Part shown: piece after piece, positions 45,879-64,000 of the stretch
Numbering within the stretch: the stretch's first letter is position 1
How the letters are laid out: each line of letters begins with the position of its first letter
Source of the DNA: Salminus brasiliensis
Taxonomy: Eukaryota > Chordata > Actinopteri > Characiformes > Bryconidae
Length of the DNA stretch: 64,000 nt
Direction of reading: 5' to 3'
Assembly (NCBI RefSeq): GCF_030463535.1
Contig: NC_132883.1
Location: 32,157,873 to 32,221,872, forward strand
The notes under the pieces: model-generated
Database searches by the model: none
The model's input: only the letters and a program-made list of their open reading frames with translations
Told to the model about the DNA's origin: nothing
Translations under genes and position numbers: made by a program

Positions 45879-46500
45879 CAGTTTTGGTCGGAAGTTTACA
45901 CTTGTGAATATGAAGGTCATATACATACACCATATACATTTGCTAAAACTAAGGGTTAAATTGTACATAAATAATACAACATTAAAATAAAATAAAAAAT
46001 TAAGATTATTAATTCAGTGGTGCGGAAAGTTCCAAAATGTCTCAACTTGCCAAGGCCTCTTCTACAATTCAGCGAGTTTTACATGTCCATGGATTTGAAG
46101 GCTAAAATAAAAAAACTGCAACTGAGTACAAAAGGAATTCTGAAGGAAGTTGTTGGAAGAGTAAAGGTCAATGCATTTAACCACAAGAACACTACCAACG
46201 GTGAAGGATGGTGGTGCCAGCAAAACTGGTACATTGAACAAAGGATAGAATAATGTAGAATAACACGCAACATATTTGGTTGTGGGATGAAACAGGTTAA
46301 CATTTTGGAATAGCCTTCCCAAAGTCCTGACATCAACCTTATTAAATATGTGGACTGGGCCAGGTTGGTGTCAAGAAACCAACACATTTAATTGAACTCT
46401 TCTTTGCAGAATAAACTTACTAAAACTTACTATGGGACATTTGACCAAATAGTTGTGATTTATGTATACTCATTCACAACTGTAATTGTCTAACATACGG
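45879..46500 (+). mobile_element. Decayed Tc1 element
   Basis: The left end reads cagttttggtcggaagttta and the right side has gtatactcattcacaactgt, a weak inverse. Inside are traces of transposase, including 'SQSPDINLIKYVDWA', where the catalytic Glu position reads Lys. Confidence 0.5.
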
Positions 46501-47355
46501 CAGCTCACTGTTGATTAGTGTTTTCAAGAAAGTTAAATAAACAGCTAAAACGTTAGCATGGACATTGTAAGTCACCAATCAGTTTACAGACCAATAAGGC
46601 AAGGCCATATTTGGACACTAGCAGTTAGCGATCTGACTTGCATCAAACTTTTTGAAGATTAACACCCCCAGAGCAAATTTGCTGAATGATAGAGCTGCAG
46701 TTAGAGTATAATTAGGTCAACATAAATAGTCAGCTAGGCAATAGCTCCTTAAACCAATTAAGTAGTTGACTAACGTTTTATAAAAGGTACTGATGACTTG
46801 TTAATGGAGGCGTTTCTGAGCTGGTGTATGTCCCACATATGCCAACACTTCAACTGACATTACAAAAGCTGGCACACCCTTTTTAACCCATATAAAATTA
46901 AGTTATAATAGATTTACATTTTTTCATGGATGTTCATGAGGAGATTGACATCTTGCTTTATGAGGAGTTCTTGTTGTGTGTGAGTGTATGAACTATACCT
47001 GAGTGTACATCCTTCACTGGCAATAAACCATACTACTATGCCCACAAACTGAAGTGATTACACAAAATAATTTATACAAGCCTCATACAATATTTCATTT
47101 TCCCTTCTTGGTCAATGGCAGAAAGCAAATTAGAGCAGATAGGCTAATGCCTGTTTTCTGTCCATTCTTATATTACAGCACTAAGAGCTGCTAGGTTCTT
47201 ATCATGTGGCATATTTAGCATCATGGTCTAAAGTGACAACGGAGAGCAAAAGCCCAAGAAGAATCATATTACCAGTTTTTTTTATCTGTGCATGTGTCCA
47301 TTTCAAAAATTCAAGCCCCGCCAATCAAAAGCCAAAAGTCAGACATATGTAGAAA
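46501..47355. other. Intergenic sequence next to the gucd1 3' end
   Basis: AT-rich sequence that must contain the gucd1 3'UTR on the minus strand. I saw no clear canonical poly(A) hexamer close to the stop. Confidence 0.4.
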
Positions 47356-57209
<9,854 letters not shown>

Positions 57210-57600
57210 TAACAGTTAATCAACGCAGTTGTTCATTCGGCTGCTAAACGTATACTATTACCATACTAGCTTTATTACTTGACACATTAAATCAACCGGC
57301 TTCATTAGCGCACATAGCATTCGTAGCTAGCTAGCAGACTAGCAGCTATTAACGTTTCTGCCAAACTTAGTTCAACGATTTGGCCAGTTGTTTTTGCAGA
57401 AATACAGAATAGATTAGCAAAATAATCTCCTGGATTTCTGATGGGGAACAGCTGATTTAGTCAGCGCAGAAACCCAGCGTGTAACAAATACCAGAAACTG
57501 TCTCTGCCTATAAGCACTTCCTTCTTCTCTCTCAACCTGACCTAGAGTACACTCTGACTATTAAAGCTTGGCGCCCCCTGCAGTTACAATAAATCCGCCA
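57210..57600 (-). promoter_or_regulatory. gucd1 5' flank with CTCF-like motif
   Basis: This is the upstream side of the gucd1 first exon. It is rich in gctagctagc words. At 57569-57585 it holds TGGCGCCCCCTGCAG, close to the reverse complement of the CTCF core. In mammals gucd1 lies head-to-head with SNRPD3; no SNRPD3 exon is recognisable here. Function is inferred. Confidence 0.3.
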
Positions 57601-57934
57601 AAGCATTTTGCGGAGCTAAATATTTATTGTAAAATGCAATGAAAGTCATTACGATTTAGGCAACTAAGCCATTTTAGCACACATTTAAAAATATGAATGA
57701 TTCCTCGAAAAAATAAGTAACAGTGGAATTTAACGTTTGATGCGACCTAGCTCTCGTGTTGAATTATTACAACTAGATACTAAAAATCAAGACAATCCCA
57801 GTTGCGCTGATGAGGGAAAATTTCATCTTGCCTAGACTTCCAAAACAAAAAATACATAAATTAATAAAAGCGAAATCAAAGAAAGACAAAAACAAATGAG
57901 TATAAAACACTAATAAATAAAGAAATTAACGTTA

Positions 57935-58100
57935 AATCAAATCAAGTTTATTGTCACAAACGTAGGTGCATCGTCCCTCACAGTTGTAAAAAAACGAACG
58001 ATATTTACAAAGTTTACACATTAAAATATACTATACATATACACACATTATACACTCACTGCACATTACACACTCTCTATTTACAATATCACACTGGTTT
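57935..58100 (-). mobile_element. Retroelement 3' tail, inverted
   Basis: It begins aaatcaaatcaagtttattg then tcacaaacgtaggtgcatcg. This tail type (inverse of ...caataaacttgatttgattt) is common at 3' ends of fish non-LTR elements. The segment at 59340 is similar. Confidence 0.45.
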
Positions 58101-58899
58101 AAAGCAGTTTAAATGTACAGGTTTGATATCATCTGAAATGTTTATATTATTTACAGAAACACTGGATGGGTGTGAGGTGTAGTGTGAGTGTGGGGAAGTA
58201 AGTAAGCGCAGGGTGCAGCATGTGAGGTGAGAAAACGTGTGGACTGTGGCAACCAATTGGCTTGCGTGGCCAGAACAAACTATTGTATAATGCACAAAAA
58301 CACTGGCAACATAATTGCTGAATGCTTACCAATTGGGTAGCTTGTAGTTTTTACAGATAAACAAATGTATTGTACTAATATAAAGCAATGACATACATAT
58401 TGTAATAGTATAAAGCAATGACAAACATTAGAAGTGACCCTACCGGATCTTTCTACTGGTCAGCACACAAAATAACATTCTACAAGCAATGTTTTAAAGA
58501 TTTGCTAAAAATAACCATCAATGATGTTCAGCACATCATTCAGGCTTCAACCACAGTACACAGGAGTCAGCGCGATAAGAGCTTCAAGAATGGTGTGGTG
58601 TGACTTTGCAGTGTTTGCAGTAGAAGACATGATCATCCAGAGGTTTTACAAAGCAGAAGTTGCTGCAATCGTTTTTACTTTCACCTGGCAGTTTGTTTGA
58701 AGGCTTGAAGTCAGGGATGGGTAATGAGATAAATGTGTATGCTATTCATTTCATTTTTTCTTAGATCTTTCATTCAGTTTCTAAACTTGAAAACCTGCTA
58801 TTTTTTTCATGTGGCCACTGGTAATAAATTTCATAAAAACAAAGTTATTCAGCCCCATTGACCCATTCACCCCCAAAGACATGAAATCAGTATGGTGGT

Positions 58900-59335
58900 T
58901 GCATTTGCCTTTTTAATTAGAATAATCAACAAGTAGTTTCACAGATCTCAGTGTCTGTCCTCTTTGCTAAGAGGATCTGCAGCAGATAATCATAAATCTT
59001 TTAGTACCATGCCTGATGCCAGATGTGGGCTAGAAAGGTATAAATCCCCCCAGCATTGAGCTGTGGAGCAGTGTAACTGTGTTTTTATTATTATGCAAAT
59101 TGGATCTAAGTATCATAATTTAATTTGTTGTTTTTTAATCAAATTCATGGATGGTATTGTGTCTCAGGGATTTTCGGATAACTGAAAGTAATCTTAGACA
59201 CCTGTGATTATTAGTTTGCCAGGTGAGCCCAATTCAAGGAAAACTATTTAAGACGTTACACAGGTATTAAGCAATATGGAAAAGAAAAAGGATCGCTCTG
59301 CTGCCCAAAAGTGTCAGAGTGCAATGCCTTGGGCA
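58900..59335 (+). mobile_element. 5' part of a further Tc1-like element
   Basis: It contains gtttgccaggtgagcccaat then tcaaggaaaact, and from 59276 a frame MEKKKDRSAAQK, the start of a Tc1-like transposase related to the MGxKxDLS type. The copy is cut off at about 59336 by an inverted retroelement tail. Confidence 0.6.
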
Positions 59336-59760
59336 AGGACTTAGACTTAAAGAGACTTAGACAGACTTTATTGTCATTCAAACTTAAACCATACAGTGCG
59401 CATAAAAACAAAATTTTGTTGCATTGGCTCGAGGTAGTTATTGAAGTCAATAGGAGTAGTAATACAGTGTTATTATATACAATGCAGTGCAAAGTGTAGT
59501 AAAATATAAATACATGTATATAACTATGTAGAAATATATATATCAACAGTAATATACAACATATTACACTGGCGCTCCTAGGTATGGAGTGATCAACATA
59601 TGTATAGTATATTGCACTGGGGTAATCAAAAAGAATGGAGCAGTCTTATGGCAAATGGAAAGAAGCTGTTTTTGAACCTGGCTGTTCTGCATCGAAGACT
59701 ACGACCTCTTTAGACAAGGCTCTTCTCCTGCTGGACCAGGAATAATGAAAAAAATCAGTC
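59336..59760 (-). mobile_element. Retroelement 3' segment, inverted
   Basis: It begins agacagactttattgtcatt and includes aaattttgttgcattggctc, 'tattgcactgggg' and 'aagaagctgtttttgaacct'. This is the pattern of a widespread fish non-LTR 3' region. It interrupts the Tc1 fragment before it. Confidence 0.55.
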
Positions 59761-59929
59761 AAGTCTAACATCAAGTCTGATAGTTTACTGCTTGTGCCTT
59801 TTGGAACTAAAAGGAGAACTTCTGTTTGTAACGATGCATGTACATACATGTTTGATGTATATACATACTCGTAAATAAAAAGCCTGCCTTTCTGTTTGCT
59901 TCAGAATGATGATGACTAAGTATTTGTCA

Positions 59930-60157
59930 CTGTACAATGTACAGCGCAATGTGTCTGCCGTATTTGATCCATCCGTGGTGGTGAACACACACACACGTGA
60001 ACTAGGGGAACACACACCTGGACCAGTGGGCAGCCAACTCCAGCAGAGAGTATAAAGGGCCTTGCTCAAGAGCCCAACAGTGCCAACTTGCCAAGCCCAG
60101 GTATCAAACTCACAATCCTGTCATAAATAGACAGACAAATAAATCTCTAACCACTGA
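59930..60157 (-). repeat. tRNA-derived SINE, inverted, diverged
   Basis: Reading the minus strand gives ggctcagtggttagagattt, then a degenerate box B (tttgatacctgggctt), the ttgggctcttgagcaaggcc body, a GT run and the terminal block. It is the same family as the copies at 685 and 49131, but older. Confidence 0.75.
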
Positions 60158-60569
60158 GCCTTGTCTGTTGAGTGAAGAAGAAATGGCCACACTTCCAAAC
60201 CCAGATTTTCTCAGTCAACTGGAATCAAATAAATCTTAGACTCAGAAAATGTATTTTGTTAAAATGTATTACTGTGTCAACACATGAGCCCGTGATGTAG
60301 CACATTAAAGAAAGACTGAACATAGTCGCTTTTGAGACTATGTGCGAACTATGCTGTGCTATTTGTCAAATATTACTAGAACAGTGCAATAAAAATGTAG
60401 CTCTTTAACTGTAACTCTAACTCATCGCTATTGTGTATTTTTAAATATTACTGGAACCAAGTAATTTATTTGCAGTGGTGGTGAATTGAATCAAAGTTTT
60501 TGATGTCTACAACACAAACATAGCCCTTTTATTTATTTTCCAAAGCCACCAATAAACCAAAATTTGTTA

Positions 60570-61310
60570 TTATACATGTGAAACCAGAAGTTCATACACT
60601 GTTTAAAAAGACACATGTGTGGTTGATGTGGCTGTGGATAAGAGCGTCAGCTAAATGCAAATAACTTTTTTTCCCCTTACTGTCTGATCAGACTAATCCT
60701 TTCTGGTTTGAAGTTAGGATTTGTTTTTCTATAAGGTCACAAGTTCACACACATTTCCTTGGTAATATAGTAGTAATATAGTATAATAGTATTTGGTAGC
60801 ATTGCCTTTAAACTGTATGACTTGGATCAAACGTTTTGGGTATTCTTTCACAAGCTTCTAACAATATTTTTGGTGCAATTTTGGCCCATTCCTCCTAACA
60901 GGACTGGTATAAATGAATCAGGTTTGTAGGCCACTTTTTTATCTCTGCCTACAAATCTTCTATAGGATTATGATCAGGGCTTTGTAAGAATTGGCTTTGT
61001 TGTCCTTAAGCCACTTTGTAACTAATTTGGCAGTCTGCCTATGATCATTGTCTATTTGAAAGACCCATTTGCGCCCAAGTTTTAACTTCCTAGCTGATGA
61101 AATGTTCAGTATTTTCGTAGAATGTTTTGCCATCTATTTTGTAAAGTGCACCAGTCCCTCCTGCAGCAACCCCAATCCCCCCCCCACATGATGCTGCCAC
61201 CCATGTACTTCACAGTTGGGCTTCTCCCTTTTTCCTCCAAATATAACAATGGTGCAAATGTGCATTTGCAAACTTTAATCTGTCTTTAAAGTGCCTCTCG
61301 CCTTGGTGGC
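60570..61310 (-). mobile_element. Decayed Tc1 element
   Basis: A terminal-like agaagttcatacactgttta is followed by minus-strand transposase words: ggcccattcctcctaacagg, ggattatgatcagggctttg, ttgtctatttgaaagaccca and catgatgctgccacccatgt. It is heavily mutated, with C and G runs at 61187-61195. Confidence 0.65.
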
Positions 61311-61599
61311 CAGCAGGAGCAGCCAGTTGCACTACGTGAAGGAGGTTAGAAGAGAGACGTCAAGCATGAAATTTAAACGAACGTGAAACAACATTTATTT
61401 ATCATCTATATGCTAAACTAAACCAAAATGGTAACCGTGAATCATGAACATAACATGAACGTAAACTTGAAATCTCATGAACTCCTGACAGTGACACATT
61501 CACTTCTTTTGAGATTCTCTATATTAACATATCTAATCCTAGATTAACTAACGTAATAAAGATTAACTAATTGTCTACAAAAAAACCTTCAATCCAAAG

Positions 61600-63765
61600 T
61601 GTAAAATGGCAAGCCAAAAAAAGCTTGCACTGTGGTACAGTGATCAAACCCAGACCTTAAAACAAACAGCAACTAGAGCGGAAATGGCGGATGACCAAGC
61701 TGGATGTATTCCACACTACCTGGAAGGACAACCTTATTGAGTACAGAAAGGCACTTATTAAAACTCGCTCGGTGTATTTGGCCTCTCTCATCCAGAATAA
61801 CAAAAACAATCCCAGAGTACTTTTTACTCACATACGAAAAGTCAGGCAGATACTGAACCCAGGTTCCAGCTACCTTAACCAGTAATGTTTTTATTGTCTT
61901 TTAAAATAATAAAATAGAAAATATTAGACAAGAAATCTAACCCTCCTCGTGCAGCTGTGTACCAGGTGTAGCTGATTTAGTACATAACTTAGTTGTAGAA
62001 GCCTTCTACCCACTTTCACAGCCAGAACTAAAAAATTATTTCCTCAGCAAATTGTACAACATGTGCACTCTACCCAATTATCTCAAATACTAAAAGAAAA
62101 ACTCCCAATTATAATCAGACCTCTTTTAACAATAGTAAATCTGTCCCTTAGCTTTGGGCCCATACCCAAAACCCTTACATTAGCAGTCATAAAACTTTTG
62201 ATCAAGAAACCAAATCTTGATCCTAGTGTACTGTTTAATTACATACCCAGTTTGAACTTAACATTTATCTCCAAGATATTAGAAAAGAACTGTGGCCCAA
62301 CAAGTCTGCTCATACCTGAATAAAAAGGACATGTATAAGCAATTCTAATCTGGATTCAGACCCCATTATAGCACAGAGACAGCTTTAGTGAAGATTACAA
62401 ATGATCTCCTTTTTACCTCTGATTAAGGCTATCTTTATTAGCTCTACTCGACCTCAGCGCAGCCTTTGATGCAATAGATTCTCTTAGACTAATAGACTAT
62501 TCTCTTAGAAAGGACAGAACATGGTTGGAATCACAGGAACGGCCCTATTGTGGTATCAAAGCAAATATTAACAGTTCATAAGGGTAAAAGATTTATCTTC
62601 AAATTATACAAAAGTGAGATATGGAATTCTGCAAAGATCTATTTTAGGATAGATTATACATGTGGCACTGGGCACAGTTATAAGCAGACATGGTGTTAAC
62701 TTCCACTGTTATGCAGATGACCTGCAGCTCTATATATCAGTCAAGCCTAACAATAAATCTAGGTTAAAGAAAATTGAGAATGTAAAACTCTTCTTCTTAA
62801 CAGTAAGACAGAGGCTCTCCTTTTATTTCCAAACACAGCAAGAAATAAACTTAAGACCTAAATGTTAGACTCCAGCAGTTAAAACTCTTGGTCACCATAT
62901 TTGATTCAGATTGGTAATTTGTCCAACATATAGTTAATTTTATCTCTACAGGATGCAAAATGCAGAAAAAATTGCAGAAAAAATAGTAAACCCTTTTATT
63001 TCCCTCAAGGCTAGAATATTGCAACACACTGTTGTCAGGAAGTTCCAGCAGGAACCTTAGTAAACTTCATCTAGTTCAAAATGCTGCAGCCAGGGTAAAA
63101 CTAGAAAATATGACCATATCAGTCCAGTTCGGTCAGCACTGCATTGGCTCCGGGTGCTCCCGTGTCTGTGTCATTTTCTGGCTCGCTCTTTTTAATTAGG
63201 CTGTTATAGTCAAACCTGTTAGAATTGTCAGTCACACTCTGATACTGCTCATTTTCTGCTTACCTTAAATCCATTCAGAACTAACTCTGTCTCTTTACAA
63301 GTAAATGGCCATCCGCTCATCCAGACCGACCTCTTAAAAGACTTGCTGGGGTCCGCTGTACCTGCATCAGACTAGCTGCCACCCATCAGTCCGACTACCA
63401 CTGCTATTATTATTATTATTATTATACTACATCATGATTATTATAGACATATTACGATTATGTTGCACACTTGAGCAGTAGAACAGTCTTGGTGTTATGG
63501 TGACATTCAATCAATAATTTATAAATGGTTCAGACCAGAGGAGGGTGGGTCCTCCTTGTGAGTCTTGGCTCCTCCCAAGGTTTCTTCCTCTAGCCGAGTT
63601 TTTCATTACCACTGCCTCCTGTGGCTTGCTCACTGAGGGTATTATGTTTTCATGTTTTTTATGTTGTTGATTTCTTGTCTTTTTACTAATTACTGATTGT
63701 GTAAAGCTGCTTTGTGGACAACGGCAGTTGTAAAAGGCGCTATACAAATTAATTTGATTTGATTT
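61600..63765 (+). mobile_element. L2-type LINE, 3' half with canonical tail
   Basis: Fragments encode YRKALIKTRSVYLASLI (pre-RT), LPIIIRPLLTIVNLSLSFGP, IPSLNLTFISKILEKN and VNFHCYADDLQLYI (catalytic YADD). The 3'UTR-like sequence (63180-63480), a (TTA)n run and the tail 'ggcgctatacaaattaattt' gatttgatttg follow. Many frameshifts make it inactive. Confidence 0.85.
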
Positions 63766-64000
63766 GAAAATTTGATTTACTCCAAAACTGTCTTAACTGT
63801 CTAAAGTGCAGTACTCTTTGGCCCTAAACTGGCAGTACAGTGGCAGGTTATCTGACCACAATGACTAACCAAAACTTAAAGCCACCCTGACCAAGTAAAG
63901 ACTCAGTGCTCAAGGCCTGGCCATAGAGATGGGCAGACACAAAAAGACCTGGCTGAAGATTTCGCTGAGTGCACAAAATACCATCAGGTCAGAGCAGAAT
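63766..64000. other. Unassigned sequence at window edge
   Basis: No recognised gene or repeat in the last 235 bases. Confidence 0.4.

Noticed and set aside
58418-58603. 61-codon frame with KITINDVQHIIQASTTVHRS
   Set aside because: It looks protein-like but I cannot tie it to a family, and it lies among retroelement tails. Left unannotated.

Overview
The window is vertebrate nuclear DNA and almost certainly from a teleost fish. It carries three intron-containing single-copy genes in the order adora2a(+) – upb1(+) – gucd1(–), the order I know from human chromosome 22. They are separated by AT-rich DNA full of Tc1-like transposons, tRNA-derived SINEs and L2/CR1-type LINE fragments. The SINE body (ending in a 'gatgggttaaatgcggagg' block) and the many Tc1 families point to an otophysan fish such as a characiform or gymnotiform. 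That lineage call is an inference only.

Layout. 1-6110: repeat remnants and unassigned sequence upstream of adora2a. 6111-8634: adora2a (two coding exons, 343 aa, an A2A-type adenosine receptor with a short tail). 8.6-22 kb: a transposon-rich intergenic block. It includes a 1571-bp Tc1 element with an open DD34E transposase frame, a decayed Tc1 beside it, a decayed Tc1-like element with DD37E spacing, and LINE and SINE pieces. 22159-37031: upb1 (ten exons, 384 aa, beta-ureidopropionase). Its introns hold a foldback element, two decayed Tc1-like elements, a 938-bp solo LTR with a perfect 5-bp target duplication, and LINE remnants. 37.2-47.3 kb: an intergenic block with a second DD37E element. 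47356-57209: gucd1 on the minus strand (six exons, 236 aa), convergent with upb1; its 8-kb second intron is packed with transposon debris and a hAT-like non-autonomous element. 57.2-64 kb: the gucd1 promoter side, then LINE, SINE and Tc1 remnants ending in an L2-type LINE 3' half. I did not find SNRPD3, the next gene in mammals.

The three genes are not an operon or a pathway. adora2a is a Gs-coupled membrane receptor, upb1 is the last enzyme of reductive pyrimidine breakdown, and gucd1 is a conserved protein of poorly known function. Every exon junction used below was read by hand, and all reading phases close exactly. I found no convincing new multi-gene system. The most useful observations are the joint loss of one extracellular disulfide pair in the receptor, a short uORF overlapping the receptor start codon, a Tc1 transposase open over 340 codons with ACA where the initiator should be, Tc1-like copies with DD37E spacing, and several structured non-coding elements in introns.
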